Positions 45,068 to 56,050 of a stretch of 64,000 bases of DNA are shown here, one piece after another. Numbering within the stretch: the first letter of the stretch is position 1; each line of letters starts with the position of its first letter. The notes beneath the pieces were generated by a model. The model had not been told where the DNA came from. It saw only the letters and a list, made by a program, of their open reading frames with translations, and searched no databases. Both the position numbers and the translations under genes were made by a program. This stretch comes from Lineolata rhizophorae (Eukaryota > Ascomycota > Dothideomycetes > Lineolatales > Lineolataceae): positions 1,545,302-1,609,301 of the forward strand of contig MU001671.1 of the NCBI GenBank assembly GCA_010093515.1, written 5' to 3'.

Positions 45068-46022
45068 TCTTAGTGATTGCCAACGAGAGACGCGGTAGAC
45101 GGTAGTAGTTCGAGAGCCCAGCGGTGCGAGAGCCGGATATGTGAGCACCGCGACGCGAGCGCCTAGAAGCACCGGAAGCGAGCGAAGTCGGGTAGGAGAT
45201 AGACGTAGGTATGGTGTGGAAGCGAAAGGGGTAGGGCACGAGGCGTATATCGCACAGAGCGCGTGGGTGAAACGAGGGACTGGCAGCGAGGGACGGCAAC
45301 CGGACGGAAGCGTTGACAGGATTATGTAGCCACAGGGGCGGCGGGTGGAGTGAGGAGGACAAAGAAAATAGAAACGCAAGAAGCGAAAGGAAACGTCGCA
45401 CGGGAGAAAGAGTGGAGCTGCAGGACTCGTTTCCTGCTCGGGCTGCCTCTCGCGGCCATTACGAAGCCCCTCGCTAATTGCGGCCGAGGGCGGGCGCCCA
45501 TTGGCCGGCGGCGCGGGCGCACGGGGACGGCCCCTTTCGCGCGTGCCCAATGGCGGACTGGGAGGCCGTGGCGGGCGCGGGGCTTGGCGGTCCGCCGGCG
45601 CTGCTGATCGGGCCTCGATTAGCGGCGGACGGCCGTTTTCGATGCTGTAGCGACCGCCCGCCTGGATGCGCCGCATGGCACATATGTACAAGTATGTACA
45701 TAGTGCTCCGTATGTAGGTACTGTAAAACGGCCGACGCCTCGACGTTGAGTCAAGGGACGGCGACGGCGCCGCACACGAGACAAGGCCCGAGAAGGCAAG
45801 CGCCTATATTGCTGCGCCTCAGGCATGCCCTGTGCCCGCCTCCTACCAGATTTTACTGTTGCGCACAGCCACAGCTCCCTCGTCGCTAAACGCGCTCGAC
45901 TCGGCCGGGACGAGTCTTGGCCGAGTCGGCGCCCGGCTGCCGTCATCGCCTCGGCTCGCCGACGCCAATCCAAGCTCTTCAGTTTTCCTCGTGAGAAGCG
46001 CCGCCGTTCGCACGCCTGAGCC
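45068..46022. promoter_or_regulatory. Divergent promoter region of Mid2-like and PQ-loop genes
   Basis: 955 bp between divergent starts. GC-rich near 45.45-45.65 kb. A short direct repeat of GTACATA-type sequence occurs near 45.69 kb. No gene supported. Confidence 0.4.
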
Positions 46023-47183
46023 ATGTCGCAGGCCGTCGCGCTCGCGGAGAGCGTCCCGCTCACCGCGCACGAGGCCCTGAGCGGCGTCTTCGGGTCCGTC
46101 TCGCTCGCGGCCTGGATCTTCCTGCTGGTGCGTCACCCACCAACCCGCTTCTGAATCGTCCCGGCTGCTAACAGTCCGCAGGTCCCGCAGCTCGTCACCA
46201 ACTACCGCATGCGCTCCGCCGAGGGCATCTCGCTGGCCTTCCTGACCGTCTGGTTCGTCGGCGACGTGACCAACCTGGTGGGCGCCGTCTGGGCGAGCCT
46301 GGTCCCCACCGTCATCGCACTCGCCGTCTACTTCTGCTTCGCCGACCTCGTCCTCATCGCCCAGTGCGTCTACTACAACGTGCTCAACGCGCGGCGCGCC
46401 GCCCGCAAGGCGTCGGTGCAGAGCGGCAACGGCAGCGCCACCGCCGCCGACGACGATGCCGCCGGCAGCCGCGAGGAGGAGCCCCTGTTGAGCCGCCGCG
46501 AGAGCGCCGCGTCGAGCATTGGTCTGCCGGGCTCGCACCGGCGGCGCTCCTCGGCAACCAGCTCGGCACGCCGCCAGCACCGCGGCAGCCAGCCGCGGCG
46601 CGACTCGCTGGCGCGCATCGTTGAGGAGGGCTCCGGTCGGCGCGAGTGGGTCACCAACGTGGCTAGCATCGCCGCCGTTTGCGCCGTTGGTAGCGTCGGC
46701 TGGGTCGTCGCGTGGAAGTCGGGCGCGTGGGCGCCGCAGCCGTCGGAGGAAGGCCGCGAGGCTGAGGGCATGCCGGTTGGAGCCGAGGTGCTGGGCTACG
46801 TGAGCGCCGTGTGCTATCTGGGGTCGGTGTCGTACGGGAGACCGGGTGTAGTGTAAGGGGACTAACGTGCACCAGGGCGCGCATACCGCAAATCGTCAAG
46901 AACTACCGCGACAAGTCGTGTGAGGGGCTCTCGCTGCTTTTCTTTATGCTGTCGTTGCTGGGAAATCTCACATATGGAGCGGGCGTAAGTGTCACCTTCG
47001 TGCCTCGCCGAGGGTGGTGTTCTAACGACCTCGCAGATCCTGTGCCACTCGATCGAAAAGGAGTACTTTCTCCGCAACCTGCCGTGGCTGATTGGCTCGC
47101 TCGGCACCATGGTCGAGGACGTGACCATCTTTGCGCAGTTCCGCATATACGGGGACAAGAGCGAGAGTGAGGCGGTAGTCTAG
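46023..47183 (+). CDS. PQ-loop repeat transporter (vacuolar cationic amino acid exporter, Ypq-like)
   Basis: Four exons, 46023-46127, 46182-46822, 46876-46984 and 47037-47183, give 333 residues. Both PQ-loops are seen, each next to a splice site: VPQLVTNYRMRSAEGIS after intron 1 and IPQIVKNYRDKSCEGLS after intron 2. The hydrophobic pattern fits the seven-helix fold of the family. A hydrophilic, Arg/Ser-rich loop of about 90 residues separates the halves (about residues 105-195) and holds an EEEPLLS sequence that resembles an acidic dileucine vacuole/lysosome sorting motif. Yeast Ypq1-3 export lysine, arginine or histidine from the vacuole; the substrate here is inferred. The final residues are charged (GDKSESEAVV). 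Confidence 0.9.
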
Positions 47184-47965
47184 CGGGGAGTTGTTGTTGG
47201 TTGTCTTGAGGATACCATGTACTACTACCATACACGGGTTTGCACGTTTGCCTGTTCCGATGTACTTTGACATGCTCGATAGCCGTATACAATTGGACAT
47301 ATGCAGCACCAATCCCATTTGCCGCAATCGGCCTGCGCCTCGCGGAATCTGCGTCTTCCTAGATCTGCATGCCTACTAGACATGGGACCGGCGTTAGAAC
47401 CGCCCCTCCATCCTCGGCCAATGACGAACGGCGTTAGTTTGTAGGTCAGACGCAGGGCAGGGCTGTCAGGGTCCAGCCAGCTACATAATGCTGAGGATCG
47501 TCAGCGGGCATCCGGCCAGCGCCGGCGAATGGCGTGGAGCCCGGCGGGCCCCGGACGATTCCGACGATGCGCGGGGTTCCGGCGGGCGCAGAAGCAACGG
47601 GTAGTCTCGGCGCCGGTCGACCGCAGGCCCGACGTTTTTCCGACCATCGGAGCGGAAAAAGCTTTCTGGATAGCCTCCCTGGAACCCGCGAATCCCTTGG
47701 TATTTTTTGTTTCTTCTTCGCACTTCTCTTTTTTCTTCCTTTTTTTTTTAATCTCTCCCACCATCACCGCAAACACCCCGAGGCCGCTTCATTGCGTGCT
47801 TCTCCCCATCTCCCCGGATCAGATTGCATCGTATAGCTCAGCTCGAGCGACTCTTTCATTTTGCCGCCCGTCAGCGTGACCGCTGCTTGCTCGCGGCCCC
47901 TATAAAAAAGCCGCGCACGCGACAATTGCCACCACGGCAGCGACCTCCATCATCCCCCCCCAACG
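47184..47965. other. Intergenic with long pyrimidine tract, UPS1 promoter
   Basis: 782 bp with no gene. A strong plus-strand pyrimidine tract at about 47700-47765 (T-rich with C) sits some 200 bp before the UPS1 start; such CT tracts often mark fungal core promoters. CTATAAAAAA at about 47900 is a TATA-like box 65 bp from the start codon. Confidence 0.5.
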
Positions 47966-48587
47966 ATGAAGGTCTTTTCGTCCGAGACCGAGTTCGAGTA
48001 CTCGTGGGACGAGGTGTCGACGGCCAACTGGCGCAAGTACTGCCCGTGGAACGAAAAGTCGACGCACGTCATCGCCGTCGACACGCTCTCGCGCAGCATC
48101 GACCCCGACACTGGCGTCGTGAGTCCCACCGCGTCCAAAGTCCTACCCTGACGAACGCTAACAGCCTCTTCCTCTCCAGCTCCGCACGGAACGCCTCATC
48201 ACCTGCAGCCAGTCGGCGCCCAAGTGGCTGCAGCCCTTCCTCGGCGGCCACGAAATGTCTCACGTGCACGAGACGTCGTACGTGAACCCGACGGCGCGAA
48301 CCGTGACCATGTGCTCGACGAACCTGACGTGGTCGGACCTGCTGTCGGTGCGGGAGACGGTGACGTACCGGCCGTCGCCGGGGGCGCCCCACTCGTCCAC
48401 GCGCTTCGAACAGAACGCCCAGATTACGGCCCTCTGCGGTGGCTGGCAGAAGGTGCGCAACGGCATCGAGCAGTTCTCGGTCGAGCGCTTCCAGCAGAAC
48501 GCGACGAAGGGGAAGGAGGGCTTCGAGATGGTGCTGGAGATGAGCAGGAAGGTGTTTGCGCAGGAGAGGGAGAAGGCTAGGGCGTGA
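47966..48587 (+). CDS. UPS1: Mitochondrial lipid transfer protein UPS1 (PRELI/MSF1 domain)
   Basis: Two exons, 47966-48118 and 48180-48587, with a 61-nt intron, give 186 residues. The whole protein is the PRELI/MSF1 domain: MKVFSSETEFEYSWDEV at the start, WRKYCPWNEKSTHVIAVDTL, then after the splice LRTERLITCSQSAPKWLQPF and SYVNPTARTVTMCSTNLTW. The C-terminal helix is charged. Ups1 with Mdm35 carries phosphatidic acid across the intermembrane space for cardiolipin synthesis (family knowledge). Ups2-like paralogues share the fold, but the CPWNEKSTHVIAVDTLSR-type sequence favours Ups1. Confidence 0.93.
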
Positions 48588-49888
48588 GGGCGCGGTAGTC
48601 GCGACTGATGTCTGGCATCCATCCACTTTGCGGGCTACGGCCTGCAGTCGACTTGTTCATTCTCCGCACCTTTTTGTACCACTACATCTTTGTTTTGCGT
48701 TTTAGCGTCTTCATTTGGGTGGTTTTCCTCAAAAAGAAGGGCTGAGTCCCCAACCGGCGTTTTCCATTCTGGGTTTAGAACTAGAGCACGGGGGCACGCA
48801 CTGTACGATTTGCATCCGCGGAGTAGACTTCTTGCCCCTTAGTCGGGTTTTAGAGTTGGAGTGGACTTGGGTAATTAAAGCTCGCGTAGACTTGGCTGGG
48901 TTAGAGGCAATGCAAAGTTGCTACTCTTCTCACAAAATTGGATGCGAACTGTGAAGTTCATGTACGGTGGTCTAGCGGCTTGCAGCGCAACGTAGGGCGT
49001 AGTAGATCTGACGATAGTGGGCGTCGACGCGGCGAACTAGCAACGTAGGCAAGGAGATTCGCACATGCGAAGGTGGCACTTATATCTACAGCGGTGAGGA
49101 CAAAGTGCTGTAGACAATCCCATTGGCGATAGAGGGTGAGATGATCAAGCAGTACACAGAGCCAAAAGGAATGATTTCCATTATGTTCGGCGCCCGAAGT
49201 ACGACGGGGAAGGGCGTCGTGATGAGTCTTGCTTTATATCTGCCTGTGAAGACTCCGCATCAACTGTTGCTCCTCTTAAGTGCTACAGGTAGCAGAACCC
49301 AATTTGCAGATTTACAAAGGGAGAAACCATGACAAGAGAACCAAGCACAAAAGGCACGCATCGTGCTCCCGAGTTGGATGTTCATATCATTAAACACTTC
49401 ATAGTTAACGAGCAAAAGATTGCACTGGATTCAAATCCAAACCCACTTTAGTGCCATTTTTCACTAGGCAACAGGCATTATCCAAAAACCTCCAGCCTAA
49501 ATCGAAGATCGAAAACGCCGCCACCGTGCCAGCCCGACCCATTCCAAACGCCAAAAACCAAGCCATAATTCGCCCGTTTGTGTCAAAAGATTAGATTTGC
49601 CATCGGTCTGCCTGCCGTCTCTGCGCCGCCGAACAATGACTCCAGAAAGGATGATATGAGGCTGTCCAACAATTTTCTCGCGAAGAGGAAACTCCAGAGA
49701 TGCGCAAACGCCGAAAAGACCGAGGAAGTCAATCACCAAACGCCCGAAGTGGCTTCGCTCGACATCGACAGCTTAATTGACACGGAGAAAAATAAAAAGG
49801 GGTAGACTAGAAATGTAAAGAGCTTGCACGACATGGCACAAGCCTACGAAGGAAGCAAACCTACGACACTTACTAGCCACCATACCTC
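48588..49888. other. Intergenic 1.3 kb between convergent UPS1 and Zn2Cys6 genes
   Basis: Lower GC and no supportable gene. It contains the terminators of both neighbours. A sequence near 49430 looks like a tRNA T-arm but was rejected. Confidence 0.45.
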
Positions 49889-52640
49889 CTACCTCCACCC
49901 CCATTCCTGACTACCGTGAGCTTGCCCCTCCATCCCCATCCCCATCCCCGCCGTCAGTCCCCCTACCGTGGCCGCCATCCCTACCGGCTGCCACCTAAAC
50001 TCGCTCTGCCTGAACCCGTCGCGCTGAAACTGCGCCGACCAGTCGGCCTCTTCGGGCGGGGGCGGCGGCGGCGGCGGCAGCACCATGGTACCTGCGCCCA
50101 CCATCGCGGCCGGCATGTCCGTTGACGAGGATGCCCTTGTCTCGGTAGCTGGCTGTCGATGAGGCGGCGCGCACGATTCGATACCGCCGCCGCCGGACGT
50201 AATGGGCCCTAACGGTGTGCCTGGCAACGTCGGAGCCTGCACATCGGTTGTAGGGGGGGCCGCCGCGTATAGCGGGAGACTGTAGCCCTGGACAGGAGCC
50301 CAGAAGAAATCGGCGGGATTGGAGAGAGCTGCGGCCGGGGGAGTAGAGAGGGGGTGCCTCGGGTGTAGGTGAGGTGGTGGAGGCGGTGGATGTGGTAGAC
50401 CCGCGGAAGTGTTAGGGTTGGGGGGTTGCTGAGGGTGCGCTGGATGAGGTTGCTGAGGGTAGGGCTGGAGGTGAGGATCAACTTTGATCTGCGGAGGGGG
50501 CACGAAAGGATGTTCTTGCGTGGATGCCCCGGCCGCAAGAGGTGGCTGCGAATGATAATGCGGATGGAAGGGTTGTTGCTGCTGACTATAGCCCAGCGTG
50601 GCGTAGGCCTCGGGCGTCCCGCCTGACATGGGGACGCTGTCGCTGCGCGGCGTCTGCGTAGCCGCCACGGAAGATGGCGTGTGTTCAGTCTCTCGCGCGG
50701 GCGGGCTGCCAATGGGCGGCATGTCTCGCGGCAGCGCGATCCCCCACTTGGCGCTGATGCCGTGCAAGATCTCAAGGCCACGGGCGGCGAAGAGGTGACA
50801 GCGCGACATGTCCTGGAGGTCGCGGAAGCCCTGGACGAGGCGGGCAACCTCGGGATCCGTCGGCTGAAACATGAGGTGCACGATACTGGCCGAGAGCTGG
50901 ATGTGCGTGAGGAACAGGTTGATGTGGCGCAGTCCGTAGAGGCTGCGGTGCGAGTCGAAGAGGGCGGTGATGCTGCTCGCGGCGCGCCGGCAGATGTCGC
51001 GCGGCGTCTCCATCATGCCTTTCAGCTCGAACTGGACCAGCGGCCGGAACAGGTGCAGCAGACACAGGTGGTAGTACATGTGCAGGGCAATGAGGTGTGC
51101 CGACGGCCGCGATCCTAGCTGAAAGCTGGTTGGTAGCCTGTCGGACCAGGCTTTGAACTTGGCATAACATTCGCCGACCTTACGTGCCGTCAGGCGATCC
51201 TTTGGCGCAAAGAACATGTGGACCAGGTCGTTGACGATCTCGGAGAGGTGGCTGAGCTGGAACGCAAACTCGTTGGCGGGTGGCCCGTCGCCGGCCCGGC
51301 TGTCGCCGGCGCCGGACTCGTCGTAGTACGGCCTCCACGGCTGCGCGTCGCCGTCGGCGACCCGGCCAGGCTTCTCAATCTCGATGGCGTGCCTAGGCAG
51401 CTGGACGACGCGCCCAATGCACAGCGACCAGATGTTCTCCAGCGTGAAGCAGCCCCAAAAGGTGACGCTGCGGGCTTTGACCTCGGCCTCCGACAGCGTC
51501 GTCGAGAAATTGAGATGCAGGCCCAGCTCGACAGCCATGCGTAGACAGCGGCCGACGTACTGGAAGCCGCTGCTCTCCTTGCCCACCGAGGCCTCGCGCA
51601 GGCTGATGATGCCCAGCGCTTGCGTCGTGGTCAGCGACGAGGCATTGTCGTCCTCGAACAGCAGCCGGCGGAACTCGTCGTAAAAATGCTCGCCGGCCGA
51701 GCTGGCGTCGCTGGCCACCTTGCGCGCCTCGGGTCGATGCGAGAAGAGGCAGCCGTACGACAGGACGGCGTTGACTAGGATCGAGCTGCAGAACTGCGTG
51801 TCGCCGGTCCGGAAGTCGTGCACGAAGTACTCCTGCGAGAAGAGCGTGCTGAACGGGTGTGACCAGCTAAAGTACAGCTCCATCAATTCGTCGATGAAGT
51901 CGGCGTCGCGGGTGACGGTGGTCCAGCCCTCATGTTGCGGCGGCTCGCGTGCCCGTATGGCTAGGTGTAGCGCGGTGCCCGGCACGAGGCCAAGGCCGGA
52001 GCGCGTGGCGCCCGTGAGGTCGGAGGACGGGCTGCCGTCGAAGGACGGGTCGCTCTCGCAGGAGCGTGGGAGGGCGCCGCCATTTTGGAGCGACTGGGCG
52101 AGGGCGCCGACGTCGTGCTCGCTGCGGATGCGGTGCATGATCTCCTCGGCCTCCTCGTCGGACGCGGTGCGCAGGGCGGCGAAGATTACGGGCAGCGCGT
52201 CGGCGGCGCTGCCTTCGTGGGTGTCCGAGTGGGCCCGCTTCGCCGGCGGCCTCTTCGTCGACGACGACGGCCCCGCCGCGGCCTTGGGGTCGACGGCGCC
52301 CTGGTCGGCATCGTAGGAGCACTCGGTCCTGTACACGGCCTGGCAGGTGGCACATCGGGGCCGCCCGCCGTCGCACTGCAAGAGGTCAACGATCCGGGCG
52401 CTCCAGCGGGCTCGACCCGAGCGAGTGGTAGCGAGTCGCCTCCGAACAACTGCTCCGTAGCTAACTGAGACGACGCACCTTGGACTTGCGCCTGCGGCAG
52501 GGGACGCAGGCGGCCGACACGCAGCGCCGTTTGTTCGATTTGCTGCTGCCGCCGCCTTCCGGAGGCGGCTTGTCCCCGCGCGACGAAGCTGGCCGGCCGT
52601 CGCCGCCGCCCTCGGTCTTGGGAATCAGCTGGCGAACCAT
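49889..52640 (-). CDS. Zn2Cys6 transcription factor, 882 residues
   Basis: Two exons, 52479-52640 and 49889-52375, with a 103-nt intron that cuts the zinc cluster between its third and fourth loops. After splicing the cluster is C45-x2-C48-x6-C55-x6-C62-x2-C65-x7-C73 (ACVPCRRRKSKCDGGRPRC and on). The fungal-specific trans domain spans about residues 190-560, with FIDELMELYFSWSHPFSTLF at its start and SVTFWGCFTLENIWSLCIGR in its core. The last 250 residues are low-complexity Pro/Gln/His/Gly sequence, typical of an activation region. The trans domain style recalls NirA/NIT4-type regulators, but I cannot name the orthologue or targets. It is the first of four minus-strand genes up to 60.7 kb. 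Confidence 0.88.
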
Positions 52641-53528
52641 GGCCCCGGGATGAAGGTAGGACTCGAGTTTGTCCGCGGCCGCCGGCGGAAGGCACTGCAG
52701 GCTCAGCGCTCGCTCGGGGCAGCTGGGGCCAGCTGGGGTCAGACACTCCGTCCGCGCGGGAGCAGCATGCGGCAGGACGACTCAGCTGCACGCTTCGTAC
52801 AACGGCGGGGCCCAGTTTGCAGATCGGGCGGGCTTCTGAGAGGCAGACAGCTCGGGCCCCTCGAGGCGGGCGAGCATTAAAGGCGCAGGCAGGCCGGCGG
52901 GCTCTGAGAGTCTAACGGCTAGCACGCAAGAGGCGGTGATTCCAGCCCCCGGACCCCTGGCTGAAAGGGCTGCCCGTGGCCGCTAGTTCTCTCTCGCGCG
53001 CGCTCTCTCTCGCGGCCTCTAATCCGTTGGTGTTCCGGCGATCCCATGCCTCGTTTGGGGCGTAGCGCGCGTCCTTCGGAGCGCTCGTTCGGGCATCGCC
53101 AACAGCACACATCATCCATAGCTGTGGGCCGGGCACCAGAGCAGCCGGGACGCAGTTCAATCCCTGGCGCAGCGAGATGCAATTCAAATCCCTGGCGCCC
53201 GCGACAAAGGCAGGGCGACCTGTCGCGTGCCGGCCGCCAGCCATCGGACCCGGCTCGCCGGCCGCTGCCGCCGCCGCCGCAGTGCCGGGACGGGAGTCCC
53301 GCTTCCCCGGCCTTGGCGCCGCCCCACCCACTCTCCCTCTTCCCCTTGTCGCGGGGCGGGCGCCGCCCCGTCGGGTTGCCCAGCGCTCGCGCTCTCGTCT
53401 CGACTCGCCCTGCCTCCCGCCGGCGGCTCACAATCGCATCGCCCGGGCCCGAAATGGCCACCGCATTGTATTCAGCATGGGCATGTTCACATTGGCTTAG
53501 CCGTTATGCATGTCTGAGATGCTATTAC
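52641..53528. other. Intergenic, Zn2Cys6 gene promoter
   Basis: 888 bp. Long frames on both strands (52919-53461 minus; 53046-53942 plus) are GC-bias products without motifs. Two imperfect tandem copies of a 27-bp unit containing CCCTGGCGC lie at about 53153-53206. A (CT)/(CG)-rich run lies at 52985-53020. Confidence 0.45.
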
Positions 53529-55704
53529 CTACTCCAGCCCGCTCCCCAGCCCGCTCCCCAGCCCGCTCTCCCACACGCACCGCTCGCACATGCACGTCCC
53601 GCCCAGCGCGCCCGCGGCCCACTCCCGCCGGTCCTTGACGCCCAGCTCGACGTCGGTGTAGTGGCTCAGGACCTGGTCGCCGGCGCGCAGGCCCGGCTTG
53701 CGGCGCCGCTTCCTGCCCTTCCACTGCGCGCGGCGCTCGCGCGCCCAGAAGCGCACCGCCCCGTCCCAGTCCCACGCGACGTTCGGGTCGCAGTCGTGGT
53801 TGGCGAGGCACCAGAGCGGGTGCACGGCGGCGACCTCGGGCCGGCCGTCGGGCCCTTGCCGCGCCGAGGCCGTCCCGCGGAACTTTGCGTACAGCGTGTT
53901 GACGACCCAGACGTCGCTCAGTCCCTCTCCGATCGGGTCTAGAGGGTCGAAGCCAATCTTCTCCAGCATGTGCAGCGGCAGCACCACGTTGGCGTGGAAC
54001 GAGAAGGGCAGCGTGCGTGGGAAGCCGCCGCTCGCGTCCTCCTCGTCGATCTCGGGCTTGCGCGCGTCCCACTCGTCGGGCGTGTGGGTGTAGACGGGCC
54101 CCTCAGCCAGCGGAACCCCGTGGTAGTCGCCCCAGATGTACTTAACCTCGGGCAGATCGAGCGGGTGCTCGCTCTGCTGGCCCGCCATGGCGAGCGCTCG
54201 GAGCAGCAGCAGTGAATACATCGCGTCCGCGGCTTCCGCCGGCGGCGCGTCCTTGGCGATGGTGTCGACGTCCTCGCCGCACAGCAAGTCGTGGTACGTC
54301 CGCAACGCCTGGTGGCGGCACTCGGCGCTGCAAAAAACGACGTCGTCGCAGTCATCGCACGGAACACACGCTTCGAAGGCGGTCACCTCCTCGGGCGTCG
54401 ACGACGCCGTCGGAGCGCGCGGCAGGCGGGTGCTGCACGCGTCGCAGAAGCTGTCGTGCATGCGGCTGCTGGCCGTCAGAAGCGACTTCTCCACAAGGAT
54501 CGTCTCCCCGGGCTGGATGTCTTGCTTGGCGAACACGCCTAGCTGCTTGCAAGCCTTCGCCGGCGCATCAGGCTGCAGCAGCGGCAGCTCTACAGCCCGG
54601 ACCTCGAGCTTCGGCGCCACCTCGCGCATCCGCTCGTTCAAAAAGTCGAGGCACTTAGGCGCGAATCGGTCGGGCTCGTGGTTGTTCCAGGGGTACAGCT
54701 CGCGGCGCACCATCGTCCTGTCCGGCAGTTCTTTGAGGGACGGTGGGCCGTCCGCGCTCCCGCAGCGCCTTTGGGACACGTCGCGGAGCCGCTTTTCGAA
54801 CGGTGACAGGTCCGCGTCAGGCTTGGCCGCGCTCCACCGGTGCAGGAACTCGCCGGCGCTGCGGAGGCAGCCCATGTCGATGAGGACCTCGACGAGATGC
54901 GTGTAGACAAAGTCAAGCCAGTGTTCGGTTACCCAGACCAGCACCTCGTCGTCTTGGACCTCGACGTTGACGGCAGCGGCGCTCCGCTCGTGTGGTCTCA
55001 GCCTCTCACGCACGTCCGGATGCCGCTCCGATAAGGTGGCGACAAAGTATCTGCACCTACCGGAACGCAGCGCAATGGACCGCCGCGCGCAGTCCCAGGC
55101 CCGCCGGTCGTCACCTGGCTCATCCAGCATCTCGTCCAGGACCAGCAGCGCCTTGTAAGCCTCGCCGACCGCCAAGTCCGGATAGTAGAGCGCGTTATAC
55201 GACTCGGCGAGGAGCATGCGCAGGTCGACACTGCGCGCACCGCCGCGCTTCAGGTACGTCTTGAGTGACTCGAGGTTGTACAGACCGGCGCGGATTTCGT
55301 CGGCTCCCGGGGGCAGCTGCGAATACGCGGGTTAGCTTCGGCCGACCAGTCGCGGATTTTGGGGTGCGCACATCGAGTCTATACTCATCAAACGGCCCCG
55401 GCACCGACCAATCCACCGGAAACTCGATGTTTCTGCAGAGGTCCAGGTCCACCTGCGAGTGCGGCACGGGCAATTCCGCAGGGCATGTGTCGGGGAGAGC
55501 TCCCTCCATTTCGGCTCGTCGCTCCCGGCCGTCGTCGTCTTCGCTGCTGTCGGCGATGCCGCGGCCCTCCAGCTTGCCGCGGTCGAGCCTGCGGATCGCT
55601 AGGTCGGCCTTGGCGGACGCGATGTGAAGGTTCAGACGGTTGAGCGCCCGGTTGACGCGCATGAAAGAGTCGTGAGGGTCGGTCTCCTTGTCCTTCGCGC
55701 TCAT
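53529..55704 (-). CDS. SET domain protein with MYND-like zinc insert (SMYD-like)
   Basis: Two exons, 55372-55704 and 53529-55316, with a 55-nt intron, give 706 residues. The N-terminal half (about 1-330) is helical and TPR-like, with LAESYNALYYPDLAVGEAYK. The SET domain starts near residue 370 with KQLGVFAKQDIQPGETI. It is interrupted by a zinc insert of MYND type (FCDACSTRL, then CVPCDDCDDVVFCSAECRHQ, ending H and C). It resumes with the S-adenosylmethionine-site signature LANHDCDPN at about residue 624. A post-SET-like GTCMCERC follows, and the protein ends in a Gly-Ser-Gly-Leu repeat. It should be a lysine methyltransferase or a non-catalytic relative; the substrate is unknown. The intron acceptor frame matches LPPGADEIRAGLYNLESLK. 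Confidence 0.86.
53532..53572. repeat. 12-bp tandem repeat at the end of the SET gene
   Basis: About three copies of a GCTCCCCAGCCC-type unit encode the C-terminal GSGL repeats of the SET protein just before its stop codon. Confidence 0.75.
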
Positions 55705-56050
55705 GGTGGAGAGGGATGGTCGGTCGGAACTCGAAGAGTCAGCACATGGGTCTGACCCACTGCCGCCGGTGCCCGTCACCGTGGGGATTGTGGTTAAAGG
55801 TGGCCGCGGTGAAGCGTTGCAAAGTGGAGGTTGTGATCGTCGTTTAGGTCGTTCGTTTGCTGCGCCGTTCGCTTCCCTTGCCCAAAGTCCGCTAGCGTCG
55901 GGCGCTAACTTCAACAGGAAATCATCCGACCGAAAACGCGCCCATAAGGACGGACGAGATGAAATCACGACGCAACGCGAATTCAATTTGACACGTGACT
56001 TACAAACGCAGAACGTGGAAATGCTAAGCTATCTAACTGAACCGCAGGAG
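55705..56050. other. Short intergenic between SET and methyltransferase genes
   Basis: 346 bp holding the SET gene promoter and the methyltransferase terminator. Nothing else is seen. Confidence 0.4.

Noticed and set aside
45068-46063. In-frame N-terminal extension of the Mid2-like gene (total 667 codons)
   Set aside because: It would bury the signal peptide, has Arg/Pro-rich composition and runs into the promoter and start of the divergent PQ-loop gene.
49415-49455. T-arm-like sequence suggesting a tRNA
   Set aside because: The TTCAAAT loop is flanked by a poor stem, and no acceptor, D or anticodon arms can be folded around it.
53046-53942. 298-codon plus-strand frame
   Set aside because: Its second half is the antisense shadow of the SET gene and its first half is GC-bias sequence.
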